This document shows positions 18,055-26,405 of a DNA stretch of 64,000 nucleotides, piece by piece. The position numbers and the translations under genes are program-made. The notes below the pieces were generated by a model. The model was given only the letters and a program-made list of their open reading frames with translations, did not search any database and was not told where the DNA came from. Within the stretch, counting starts at the first letter, position 1. Each line of letters opens with the position of its first letter. The stretch is from Pyxidicoccus trucidator (lineage in GTDB: Bacteria; Myxococcota; Myxococcia; Myxococcales; Myxococcaceae): NCBI RefSeq assembly GCF_010894435.1, contig NZ_JAAIXZ010000014.1:186001-250000 (forward strand), in the 5' to 3' direction.

Positions 18055-18336
18055 TCAGGAGCAGTAGTTCCTGTAGGTGTACTCGGAGTACGCCGACGTC
18101 CGGCCGTTGGTCCACACGGAGTTGTCACCGCAGAAGCAGTACCACGCGCCCACCTCGGTGAGCTTCTCCGGCTCGCGATAGAAGATGCGCTCGTAGTCCT
18201 GGCCATTGCAGGAGGGGAGCGCGTCTTCACGGGACTCGAGCGCGGCGGTCTCCGCGCTCTCGTCCGCCACGGCCCCACCGCAACCGGACATCAGTCCCGC
18301 CAGCAGCACGCTTCCCAGCAGTCGCTTCGCCTGCAT
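18055..18336 (-). CDS. small lipoprotein, cysteine-containing
   Basis: 93 aa, ATG 18336 after an AGGAGGAACAC ribosome site. Signal peptide with lipobox LMSGC (Cys19), so it is predicted to be lipidated and held in an envelope membrane or released. The mature part is short (about 75 aa), with four more Cys (SCNGQDYERIFY, AWYCFCGDN, NYCS at the very end) that could form two disulfides. The pattern resembles small myxobacterial DUF6289-type secreted proteins, which have no known function; I hold that label loosely. Confidence 0.7.
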   Translation of the reverse strand: MQAKRLLGSVLLAGLMSGCGGAVADESAETAALESREDALPSCNGQDYERIFYREPEKLTEVGAWYCFCGDNSVWTNGRTSAYSEYTYRNYCS

Positions 18337-18429
18337 GTGTTCCTCCTGGAGTGAGCTTCACGGCTGTGCAGCGCTTCCAGGGTAGCAGGCTTCGAGCAGG
18401 CGGGTGCGCGCCGTGTGGCTGGCGGCGGC

Positions 18430-18849
18430 TCAGCCCTTCGACGTGTGCGCGGGCGCGGAGGAGATGTCCGCGTTCTCCCCCTCGCCACCCGCGGTGCCGT
18501 CCGCTCCGTAGGAGAGGATGACGGGCCTGCCGCCCTCGTTGAGGTACACGTAGTCGTTCTGCCAGGGGTCCTTGGGGAGCTGCTCCAGCGTCCGGTTCTC
18601 CACCAGCGCGCCGAGCCCGGCGCTGGTGTCCGGGAAGCGGCCCGTCTTCGCGTAGTGGAGCTTGAGCGCCGTTTCGATGCTCTTGATGTCCAGCGCGGCC
18701 CGGTCCTCCCTGGCGTCTCCCAGCGCGGGGATGACGGCCACACCAACGGCCGCGGCGATGAGGCCGAGGATGGTAATCACCACCATGATTTCGATGAGCG
18801 TCATGCCGCGGCTGCGACGGCGCTGCTGCTTGGGCTTGTTTGGATTCAT
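18430..18849 (-). CDS. gspG: type II secretion major pseudopilin GspG homologue (orphan)
   Basis: 139 aa from ATG 18849 with a GAGGTGAAG ribosome site. A basic leader ends at Gly15, followed by the class III pilin cleavage region RG-MTLIEIMVVITILGLIAA with Glu at +5 after the processed residue. GspG hallmarks are all present: ALDIKSIETALKLHY, TGRFPD, DPWQNDYVYLN and SYGADGTAGGEGENADIS (the calcium-binding loop). GspG forms the periplasmic pseudopilus of the type II secretion system after PilD-like processing. No other gsp gene is nearby, so it is either a second copy or serves a system encoded elsewhere. Confidence 0.9.
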   Translation of the reverse strand: MNPNKPKQQRRRSRGMTLIEIMVVITILGLIAAAVGVAVIPALGDAREDRAALDIKSIETALKLHYAKTGRFPDTSAGLGALVENRTLEQLPKDPWQNDYVYLNEGGRPVILSYGADGTAGGEGENADISSAPAHTSKG

Positions 18850-19109
18850 GACTGTTCTTCACCTCATGTGACGTTCTGGCAGGCCCCGCTTCGCCGCTCG
18901 TGTCGCCGGGTCCTTCAGCTCCCTGGCTCCGCGCATGGCGCTGCCCCCGAGGGCCCCCCACCGACGGTCGGCAGCGGGCCCGGGTGGACTCCAGTGCAGG
19001 CCGCGTGCCGGACCCTTTCGTCACTTCCGACATGGCGGGCCGGGAAGATTCGCGAGGGGCCTCGTTCCATCGCGGTAGATCCACTTCACCGTCCCGAGAG
19101 CCCCACCCC

Positions 19110-20831
19110 ATGAAGCTCCACTTCCTTGCCTCCGCCGCCAGCGGCGTGCTGGCGCTGGCCTCGCTCGCCCCTTCGCTCGCGAGCGCGGCCTGCGACATCG
19201 ACAGCGCGGCCCAGTCCGCTCCGGCGCTGACGTCCTCCAACTGGTACCACCGCATCGACGGGGCGGGGAACGTCGCCGCCTCACACGCCGACGGCTACTA
19301 CCAGATCAGCGCCGCCAGCATGGTGGACCGCGCCGGCTGGCTGGACGGGACGGTGGCCCGCATGCCCGTCTACAAGCCGTTCCGTGACACCACCGTGCAG
19401 GCCGGCACCGGCTGGATGTACGGCGCCAACTCGCGCCACAACGCGCTGGACTACGACAAGGACGGCGCCAGCTTCCGCGTGGACGCGGTGGCCGACGGCA
19501 CCGTGCTGTGGGTGGGCTACATGCCCAGTCCGGGCAACGTGGTCATCGTCGAGCACACGGCGAAGAACGGCTCGAAGTTCCGCACCGTCTACCACCACCT
19601 GCGCGACGGGCGGGACGAGGACATCGCTCGCGCCCGGCTGACGAAGACGTACTACGAGAAGGGCAACGGCAGCGGCTCGTTCGCGTCGGCGGACGCCGCC
19701 TGGAAGAACTACCAGAACCAGGCCGACGCCGACGGGCAGACGCTGACCGCGGGCGCGACGGCCGCGCAGCTCACCGCCATCGAAGCGCGCTGGGGCACGC
19801 CGTCGCAGGGCCTCCTGGTCAGCGAGGGGCAGACGGTGAAGGCGGGCCAGCAGCTTGGCATGGCCGGCCTCACCGGCGCGCACGGGATGAATAGCTCAAT
19901 CAACAACACGCACCTGCACATCATGTTCGCGCGGTCCGCGGAGCACTGGGTGGGGGGGATGAAGCAGAACCTGTGGACGTTCTTCGACCCGTACGGCCTC
20001 TACGCGCTCAGCGCGTCCTGCTACCAGACGGAGTACCCGACGGGGCAGGGCGGCCAGGCCGACCAGCACGCCTCTCACTTCGCGCCGTTCTTCCAGGACT
20101 TCGCCGGCGTGGACTCGGGGAAGTTCCAACAGGGCTTCAACTACTTCGCCTCGTTCGGCTGGTTCCCCTCCACGCTCGCCACCGAGTCGAGCGGCTGGAC
20201 GTGGAAGCTGGGCGGCTCGTTCCAGTACAACCCGTCCTCACCCGTCACGCGCACCTTCCGCACCTTCGCGGCGCATCAGGCGGACGCGGACGAGTGGATT
20301 CCCAAGGGCTGGCGCCCGGACAAGGTCGTGGGGATGACCGCGCCGGACGCCCCGCGCTTCACCGCCATCTACGCGCCGATTACGACGGGCTTCATCGCCC
20401 GGCACAAGATGACGCCGAGCTGGTTCGGCACGCAGATCAACGACAACTATCAGGCCGGCTACCTGGTGACGGATGCCTCCGCGTACCTCGAGGCCGGGCA
20501 GCTCTTCTTCACCGGCACCTGGGTGAAGCAGCCGGCGGTGACGGCGCAGTACCTCCTCCACTCCATGACGGAGACGGACCTCTGGAACCAGGACGACTCG
20601 CTGAAGGCGTCCGGCTACAAGATGGTGCACGTGTCGAAGTACTCGCACCCGGGGCTGGGGGACCGGTACATGGCCCTCTGGCACGTCACCTCGAAGACGC
20701 TGGTGCCGCTGCTCAACCTCACGCCGGAGCTCTTCCGGAGCTACCGCGACATCTACGTGAGCTCCTTCAACTACCGCGTCCGCCACGTCAGCGCGTACGG
20801 CGGGAAGTACGCCGTCATCTTCGAGAAGTAG
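19110..20831 (+). CDS. secreted M23-family peptidase with C-terminal repeat domain
   Basis: 573 aa from ATG 19110, the start of a clear signal peptide (MKLHFLASAASGVLALASL, cleavage after ASA). Residues 85-300 carry the M23 (LytM/lysostaphin) zinc site: HNALDYD (His110, Asp114), a VDAVADGTVLWVG core strand and NTHLHIMF. The domain is enlarged by an insert of about 100 residues. Residues 390-573 contain WIPKGWRPDKVVGM and YKMVHVSKYSHPGLGDRYMA, reminiscent of the bacterial tandem-repeat domain seen in polyglycine hydrolases. Likely cleaves peptidoglycan or glycine-rich peptides outside the cell; a lytic role against prey is inference. Confidence 0.85.
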   Translation: MKLHFLASAASGVLALASLAPSLASAACDIDSAAQSAPALTSSNWYHRIDGAGNVAASHADGYYQISAASMVDRAGWLDGTVARMPVYKPFRDTTVQAGTGWMYGANSRHNALDYDKDGASFRVDAVADGTVLWVGYMPSPGNVVIVEHTAKNGSKFRTVYHHLRDGRDEDIARARLTKTYYEKGNGSGSFASADAAWKNYQNQADADGQTLTAGATAAQLTAIEARWGTPSQGLLVSEGQTVKAGQQLGMAGLTGAHGMNSSINNTHLHIMFARSAEHWVGGMKQNLWTFFDPYGLYALSASCYQTEYPTGQGGQADQHASHFAPFFQDFAGVDSGKFQQGFNYFASFGWFPSTLATESSGWTWKLGGSFQYNPSSPVTRTFRTFAAHQADADEWIPKGWRPDKVVGMTAPDAPRFTAIYAPITTGFIARHKMTPSWFGTQINDNYQAGYLVTDASAYLEAGQLFFTGTWVKQPAVTAQYLLHSMTETDLWNQDDSLKASGYKMVHVSKYSHPGLGDRYMALWHVTSKTLVPLLNLTPELFRSYRDIYVSSFNYRVRHVSAYGGKYAVIFEK

Positions 20832-20844
20832 GCGGGCCGGGCCC

Positions 20845-21105
20845 TCAGGTACAGCTCTTCGCCCGCTCGTTGCAGCTGCTGACGCAGCCAGGCGTGTCGA
20901 AGTCGAACTCGGTGTCCTGGGGCTTGCTGCTGGCGGGGCCCTCGGGGAAGCGATTGGTGGCCCTGGGCGGAGGCTGGCAGGTGTCGAGGCAGGCGTTGTA
21001 CTCGTTGCGGCACGGCTCCGACATGCCCGAGGTGCTCAGCGTGGCGCAGCCGGCCAGCCCCGTGAGCACTCCGGCCAGCACCCCGATTCCCAGGCAGGTT
21101 CTCAT
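20845..21105 (-). CDS. small Cys-rich lipoprotein
   Basis: 86 aa from ATG 21105, picked because it begins a signal peptide with lipobox LAGC (MRTCLGIGVLAGVLTGLAGC). The mature part has paired cysteines in CRNEYNACLDTC and CVSSCNERAKSC flanking a Pro/Asp-rich loop; the C-x(3-6)-C pattern repeats at both ends, consistent with a small disulfide hairpin. It ends 13 bp from the stop of the convergent M23 gene. No family recognised beyond myxobacterial small lipoproteins. Confidence 0.7.
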   Translation of the reverse strand: MRTCLGIGVLAGVLTGLAGCATLSTSGMSEPCRNEYNACLDTCQPPPRATNRFPEGPASSKPQDTEFDFDTPGCVSSCNERAKSCT

Positions 21106-21175
21106 CCCCGCACTGTAGGCCACGGGGCCCCACGCTGGCAGGGGCGGGGCGGCCCGCCACCTGCGCAGCGCGCGG

Positions 21176-22621
21176 CTACAGGGCGCTCGGGCCGCAGCGC
21201 CCCTCGGGCCGGAGGGGCAGGGCCCACAGCTTGCGGACACCGGCGCCATCCTCGGCGGTGAAGAACGCATCCCACCCGGAGCGCACGAAGCCCCTCGGCT
21301 CCGAGCCCTTCGCTCCGGGGGACAGGTCGTCAATCGGCACCGTGCCTCCAGCCTGGCCGTTGCTCATCCAGGCCTCGCGGCCGCGCCCCGAGGTCTCCGC
21401 GCTGAAGAACAGGTTTCCCTGGAGCGCCACCATCCGCTCGGGGAAGGAGCTGCCCTCGCCCGGCTCCACGTCCGCGAGGAGGCGCGTCCCGGCCACCGTT
21501 CCATCGCTCACCCACGGCTCGCGCCCGTTCGTCCCATCCTCCGCGGAGAAGACGAGCCGCTGGCCGAACACGGAGAACTCGCCGGGCATGGAGCCCATGT
21601 CTCCGGGGTGGACGTCCTTCACCCGCCACGTCCCCTTCGGGGTGCCGTCGCTCCGCCAGAGCTCCATGTCTTCGCCGGCCATGTCCGTGGCCGCCGCGAA
21701 GTACAGCTTTCCACCCATCGCCAGCATCTCCCCCGCGTGGGTGAACTCGGCGACCATCTTCGGCGCGCCCCCCTCCGTCACCATCAGCTTGAGCTTGTGG
21801 CCGTGCAGGTCGCCCATGACGAAGAACACGCGCCGGCCCACGGGGGTCGGAGCGCCCAGCACGGCGCCCTCGCTCGACATGCGCATCAGCTCGGTGGGAG
21901 GACCGCTCGCGCCAAGGCGCATCACCGTCGTGAAGAACGCCTCGAAGTGCGCGATGAAGTAGATGGAGCCATCACTGCTCCGGGCGAAGAGGTCCGGGTT
22001 GGTGCCCTCGGCGCCCGGGTCCAGGTCGGCGACGAGCGCCGTGCCCGCCGCGGTGCCGTCGCTCATCCACAGCTCACGGCCGTGCTCCTCGTCGCCCGCG
22101 GTGAAGTAGAGCCGGCCCTGGTGCTCGAACATCGAGCGGGGGAACGAGCCCGTCGGCCCGGGCCAGATGTCCGCCACCAGGCGTGTGCCGGCGGGGGTGC
22201 CGTCACTCACCCACAGCTCGCGGCCGTGCTCCGCTTCCTCGGCCGCGAAGAAGACCCGCTCTCCCACCCGCGTGAGCTGCATGGGGGGCGTGCCCGTGGG
22301 CCCCGGGGCGAAGTCCTTCACCTTGAAGGTCCCCGCGCCCTGCGTGCCGCTGGTCACCCACAGGGAGCCTCCCGACGCGTCGTCACCCGCGAAGAAGAAG
22401 AGGAGGCCGTTGGCATGCACCGGATCTCTCGGCTCCGGCGCGGTGCCCGGGAGGCCGGTGCCCAGCGCTTCGGGCGTCGTGCCGCAGGGCTCCCACGTAC
22501 TCGCCGCCTGGGCCGCGACGCTTCCCGCGCCTCCCTCGTGCTGGGCGGGTCTGCCCGCGTCCTGTTCGGTGCAGCCGGAGAGCAGCGCCAGCGCCAGGGG
22601 AAGGGCAGGCCAGCACTTCAT
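21176..22621 (-). CDS. ELWxSDGT-repeat lipoprotein
   Basis: 481 aa. Lipobox LLSGC gives a lipidated N-terminus. The mature protein carries eight or so repeats of the ELWVSDGTPAGTRLVADI type, each about 48 residues (SLWVTSGTQGAGT, RELWVSDGTPAGT, RELWMSDGTAAGT, MELWRSDGTPKGT, REPWVSDGTVAGT, REAWMSNGQAGGT), alternating with GRLYFTAGDEEHG-like strands, so it forms a beta-propeller. Such ELWxSDGT proteins are common on myxobacterial surfaces, and their ligand is unknown. Divergent from the copper-oxidase gene with a 211-bp shared upstream region. Confidence 0.88.
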   Translation of the reverse strand: MKCWPALPLALALLSGCTEQDAGRPAQHEGGAGSVAAQAASTWEPCGTTPEALGTGLPGTAPEPRDPVHANGLLFFFAGDDASGGSLWVTSGTQGAGTFKVKDFAPGPTGTPPMQLTRVGERVFFAAEEAEHGRELWVSDGTPAGTRLVADIWPGPTGSFPRSMFEHQGRLYFTAGDEEHGRELWMSDGTAAGTALVADLDPGAEGTNPDLFARSSDGSIYFIAHFEAFFTTVMRLGASGPPTELMRMSSEGAVLGAPTPVGRRVFFVMGDLHGHKLKLMVTEGGAPKMVAEFTHAGEMLAMGGKLYFAAATDMAGEDMELWRSDGTPKGTWRVKDVHPGDMGSMPGEFSVFGQRLVFSAEDGTNGREPWVSDGTVAGTRLLADVEPGEGSSFPERMVALQGNLFFSAETSGRGREAWMSNGQAGGTVPIDDLSPGAKGSEPRGFVRSGWDAFFTAEDGAGVRKLWALPLRPEGRCGPSAL

Positions 22622-22832
22622 GAGGACCTCGATGTGATGGGTGGAAGGACTGGCGGAATCTGGCCGTCCGGGCGCTCACGCCTACCCGTGCGGAGGGCGG
22701 AGGCGACCTGCCTGCACGCGACAGTCGCGACGTGGGGCGGCAACACTCCCTCAGACGCGAGGACCGATTGGCTCATGCGGCCCGCCCATTAGGTTCTGCC
22801 ACTCCCATCGGCAACATCCCCTGGAGGCCGCA

Positions 22833-24254
22833 ATGTCGTGGAGCTCCCTCTACCCCCGGCCGCGGGGGCTCGCGGTCTGTTTCGCCCTGTGCGCGGTGCT
22901 GGGCAGTCCCGCCCGGGCACAGACCGCGCCGTCGGACGTCGGCACCTGGTCCAGCGTCATGAGCTGGCCGGTGTCGGCCACGCACGCGAACCTGCAGCCG
23001 GATGGGAGGGTGATGTTCTTCGGCGAGTTCGCGGAAGGGAACCTGGCTCCCCGCCGGTGGGACCCCGCCACCAACACCGTCACGTCGCTGGCGCACCCGG
23101 GGTACAACATCTTCTGCGCGGGCCACTCGTACCTCGCGGACGGCCAGCTGCTCGTCACCGGCGGGCACATCGAGAGCCACGTGGGGCTCCCCGACGCGAG
23201 CCTCTTCAACCCCACGACGGCCTCATGGACCCGCCTGCCGGACATGAACGAGGGGCGCTGGTACCCCACGAACACGACGCTGGCGAACGGGGACGTCATG
23301 GTGCTCTCCGGCGAAATCGAAGATGCGGGCGACATCAACGAGCTTCCCCAGCGCTACCTGGCGGCCAGCGGCACGTGGCGGAACATGACCGGGGCCGTGC
23401 TCAAGCTGCCGTACTACCCGCGCATGTTCCTGGCACCGGACGGCCGGCTGTTCTTCGCCGGCCCGTCGCGTGGCACGCGCTGGATGAACACCTCCGGCAC
23501 CGGCTCCTGGTCCACGGGGCCCTCCAGCCGCTTCGGCACGCGGAGCTACGGGCCCGCGGTCATCATCGACGGCCGCGTGTTCCTCGTGGGTGGGGGAGAC
23601 CCGCCCACGGCCACGGTGGAGAGGATTGATTTGAACGTGTCCTCGCCCACGTGGAGCTACGTGGCGTCGATGCTCACCTCCCGGAGGCAGCACAACGCGA
23701 CGCTGCTGCCGGATGGCCGGGTGCTGGTGACGGGCGGAAGCCGGGGCAGCGGCTTCGACAACTCGGGCTCGCCGGTCTTCCAGGCGGAGGTGTATGACCC
23801 CGCGACGAACCGGTGGACGCGCTGGGCGAGCAACACCGTGTACCGCGGCTACCATGCCACCGCGGTGCTGCTGCCGGACGGGCGCGTGCTGAGCGCGGGA
23901 GGCCGCAACCGGCGCACGGCGGAGGTCTTCTCTCCGCCGTACCTGTTCAAGGGGGCGAGGCCCGTGGTCAGCGCTGCGCCGACCACCGTCACTCCCGGCA
24001 CCTCCTTCAGCGTCACGACGCCGGACGCCGCGCGCATCACCCGGGTGACGGCCATCGCCCTCGCGTCGGTGACGCACGCGTTCGACCAGAACCAGAGACT
24101 CCTGACGCTGGGCTTCACGCAAGGCGAGGGGGGGCTGACAGTCACCGCGCCCGCGAACAACAACGTGGCGCCCCCGGGCTACTACCAGCTCTTCCTCGTG
24201 TCGGACACGGGCGTGCCGTCGCTGGGGCGGATGGTGCGCATCACCGGCCCCTGA
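22833..24254 (+). CDS. secreted galactose-oxidase-like copper radical oxidase
   Basis: 473 aa from ATG 22833 after a TGGAGG site. Signal peptide to about residue 30 (PARAQ). Kelch-type blades (GDVMVLSGE, GRVFLVGGG, GRVLVTGGS, GRVLSAGGR) are followed by the DUF1929/galactose-oxidase early-set domain from about 375. The copper-radical ligands can be aligned by motif: Cys95 (FCAGHS) and Tyr144 (GRWYPTNTT) for the thioether cofactor, Tyr340-His341 (YRGYHATAV) and His415 (SVTHAFDQNQR). The enzyme should oxidise a primary alcohol or aldehyde to produce hydrogen peroxide outside the cell. Substrate unknown (glyoxal oxidase or galactose oxidase type). Confidence 0.88.
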   Translation: MSWSSLYPRPRGLAVCFALCAVLGSPARAQTAPSDVGTWSSVMSWPVSATHANLQPDGRVMFFGEFAEGNLAPRRWDPATNTVTSLAHPGYNIFCAGHSYLADGQLLVTGGHIESHVGLPDASLFNPTTASWTRLPDMNEGRWYPTNTTLANGDVMVLSGEIEDAGDINELPQRYLAASGTWRNMTGAVLKLPYYPRMFLAPDGRLFFAGPSRGTRWMNTSGTGSWSTGPSSRFGTRSYGPAVIIDGRVFLVGGGDPPTATVERIDLNVSSPTWSYVASMLTSRRQHNATLLPDGRVLVTGGSRGSGFDNSGSPVFQAEVYDPATNRWTRWASNTVYRGYHATAVLLPDGRVLSAGGRNRRTAEVFSPPYLFKGARPVVSAAPTTVTPGTSFSVTTPDAARITRVTAIALASVTHAFDQNQRLLTLGFTQGEGGLTVTAPANNNVAPPGYYQLFLVSDTGVPSLGRMVRITGP

Positions 24255-24258
24255 GGCG

Positions 24259-24987
24259 TCAGACGGCCGTCCAGCCTCCGTCCAGGTCGAGCACCATGCC
24301 GGTGGCGTACGCGTTCGTCGCGAGGAAGAACGCGGCGTCCGCCATGTCGCGGACGGTGCCGGGGCGCTTGAGGGGGATGCGGCTCACGAGGGCGTCCATG
24401 AACGCGTCGAGCTGCTCGGGTGGGACGTGCCAGTCGATGGCCGTGTCGCGCGTCAGCCCCGGAGACAGGACGTTGACCCGGATGCCCTTGGGGGCCAGCT
24501 CGATGGCGAGGGAGCGCCCCATGGCGTTGACGGCGCCGCACAGGCCCGCGCCGCCGGCATAGTTCGGCAGGGCGGCGTGGCCCGCGATGCCCGAGCAGAA
24601 GAGGATGGAGCTGCCCGGAGCCATCTTCGGGACGGCGTAGTGGCAGGCGGCGAGCTGTCCGAAGAAGCGGTCATTGAACAGGTCGCGCCAGGCCTTGGGA
24701 GACACCTCCTCCACCGGGCCGAACACCGCGCCGCCGGCGCAGGTGACGAGCAGGTCCACGCGGGGTACGGAGTCGATGAGCCGCTGGACCTGGGCGTCAT
24801 CTCCCACGTCCGTCGCGATGCCGCGTGCGCCGTGGCCGATTTGCGCCGCCGCATCGTCCAGTCGCTGCTTGCGGCGGCCGGCAATCACCACCTCCGCGCC
24901 TTCTCGGGCGAACCGCTCCGCGATGGCGAAGCCGATGCCCGTGCCACCACCCGTGACGACCGCGATCTTTCCATCCAACGCACCCAT
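24259..24987 (-). CDS. short-chain dehydrogenase/reductase family protein, active site altered
   Basis: 242 aa from ATG 24987 after GGAGGCAGTC; the upstream open frame is not needed. Rossmann motif TGGGTGIG, then CAGG in place of NNAG, substrate-loop serine in FCSG, and the PGL / LDGGWTAV end are normal for SDRs. The catalytic YxxxK is not: where the family has Tyr-x-x-x-Lys the sequence reads NYAGGAGLCGAVNAM, so by counting back from the conserved GRSLAIELAPKGIRVN block the Tyr is Gly and the Lys is Cys. It may be a non-catalytic or altered-function SDR. Convergent with the copper oxidase, 4 bp between stops. Confidence 0.85.
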   Translation of the reverse strand: MGALDGKIAVVTGGGTGIGFAIAERFAREGAEVVIAGRRKQRLDDAAAQIGHGARGIATDVGDDAQVQRLIDSVPRVDLLVTCAGGAVFGPVEEVSPKAWRDLFNDRFFGQLAACHYAVPKMAPGSSILFCSGIAGHAALPNYAGGAGLCGAVNAMGRSLAIELAPKGIRVNVLSPGLTRDTAIDWHVPPEQLDAFMDALVSRIPLKRPGTVRDMADAAFFLATNAYATGMVLDLDGGWTAV

Positions 24988-25243
24988 GACTGCCTCCAGG
25001 AAGTAGGGGACGAGAAGCTCCGCGAGGAGAGCATGTCCCTGGCGCGTCACCTGCTTTTTGTTGCCGGGCGCAAGGACCGCGCAGTGGAGGGGAACGCGGG
25101 TGTATCGGCGAGCCTCGCCTACACGCGCGGCGGCGCCACCTGGAGCCCTGGGACGAAGCCTCGAGGCCGGCGGGGCGCCCTACAGGTCTGGTGGGGTCGG
25201 CAACCGCCGCAGGCGGTGGATTCTCGGCGCACTGCAAGGCGCC

Positions 25244-26185
25244 TCAATGACGCGGGAGCTTCAGCTCCCACGTCTCGCCGACGAGGCCGTGTCCGAAGCT
25301 GTTGTGCGGCTCGGAGTGGACGAGGACGAAGCCGGCCTGCTCGTAGAGATGGCGGGCCGCGTGGAGCACGTCGTTGGTCCACAGGCGCACCTTGCGGTAG
25401 CCGGCCTCTCTGGCGAAGCGCACGCACTCGCCCACCAGCCGCGAGCCGATTCCCAGTCCGCGCGCGGAGGGCTCCACCAGCAGGAGGCGGAGCTTCGCCA
25501 CCGTCTTCGACTCCTGGACCAGGAACACCGAGCCGACATTCTCTCCGTCCCGCTCGGCAATCCAGCAGCGCTCCCGCTTTGGCTCGTACTCCTGGATGAA
25601 CTTCGCGGCGATGCTGGCCACCAGCGCCTCGAAGCGCTCGTCCCAGCCGTACTCCTGGAAGTACAGCGCGCCGTGGCGCTGGACGACCCAGCCCATGTCT
25701 CCCGGCCGGTGCTGCCGGAGGAGGTACGGGGCCTTCTCTGTCTCCACCTTTCCCCCGAGCAGCTCCTCGATGGTCCGCATCGCGTCCAGCAGGCGCCGCT
25801 GCCCGGTGGGGGACAGCCGGGCCAGCAGCGCGCCGACCTCGTCGCTCGAGCGCGCGTTGAGCCGGGCGAAGGCGTCCTGGCCCCGCCGGGTCAGCCGCAT
25901 CAGGCTCTGGCGCCCGTCGGCCTCGGAGCGCTCCCGGGCCATCAGGCCCCGTGAGCCGAAGCCGCGCAGCACCCGGCTGAGATAGCCCGGATCCAAGGCC
26001 AGGTCCCGGCTCAGCTCGGCCGCCGTCGGCTTCTCGCGGTTCGCCAGCTCGTAGAGCACCCGCACCTCGGTGAGGGAGAAGTCGCTCTCCAGGTGGCCCT
26101 CGTGCAGGACGCCGATTTTCTGGGTGTAGAAGCGGTTGAAGTGCCGAACCGCCGCCACGCTCCGCTCGTGCCTGGTCGTCGCCAT
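25244..26185 (-). CDS. MarR-family regulator fused to GNAT acetyltransferase
   Basis: 313 aa from ATG 26185 (MATTRHERSVAAV). Residues 1-145: MarR winged helix (FSLTEVRVLYEL, TAAELSRDLALDPGYLSRVL, wing ERSEADGRQSLMRLT). Residues 160-313: GNAT domain with acetyl-CoA motif VEPSARGLGIGSRLV and VRLWTNDVLHAARHLYEQAGF. MarR-GNAT fusions occur in many bacteria; the GNAT half probably acetylates or senses a small amine or antibiotic-like ligand while the MarR half controls its own promoter. Palindromes in the upstream region (26219-26253) are good operator candidates. Confidence 0.9.
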   Translation of the reverse strand: MATTRHERSVAAVRHFNRFYTQKIGVLHEGHLESDFSLTEVRVLYELANREKPTAAELSRDLALDPGYLSRVLRGFGSRGLMARERSEADGRQSLMRLTRRGQDAFARLNARSSDEVGALLARLSPTGQRRLLDAMRTIEELLGGKVETEKAPYLLRQHRPGDMGWVVQRHGALYFQEYGWDERFEALVASIAAKFIQEYEPKRERCWIAERDGENVGSVFLVQESKTVAKLRLLLVEPSARGLGIGSRLVGECVRFAREAGYRKVRLWTNDVLHAARHLYEQAGFVLVHSEPHNSFGHGLVGETWELKLPRH

Positions 26186-26218
26186 GTCCTGGGTCCTCGG
26201 GTTCGTTCTCCCCAACTC

Positions 26219-26253
26219 GTTGCCAGTGTCAACCAATCGATTGCCTCAGGCAA
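26219..26253 (-). promoter_or_regulatory. promoter and MarR-type palindromic operator candidates
   Basis: Two adjacent palindromes: GTTGCCA-G-TGTCAAC (26219-26233, one mismatch) and TTGCCT-C-AGGCAA (26241-26253, perfect). On the minus strand the first contains TTGACA at 26232-26227, a good -35, with a weak -10-like AGAACG 17 bp on. Both share the TTGCC/GGCAA half-site, which fits autorepression by the downstream MarR domain. Inference from sequence only. Confidence 0.5.
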
Positions 26254-26405
26254 CCATCATGGCGGCGCCCACTGCGGGTGTGCTCGTGTGGGGGAGGAGC
26301 CGCCATTTGACTGCCAGCAGCTCCATGGGTGATGTCGTCGGTGGCTTCGTGCCATACCTGCCAGGAACTGCTTTTCATGACCCGCTGCACTGAAGAAGCC
26401 TGCTG

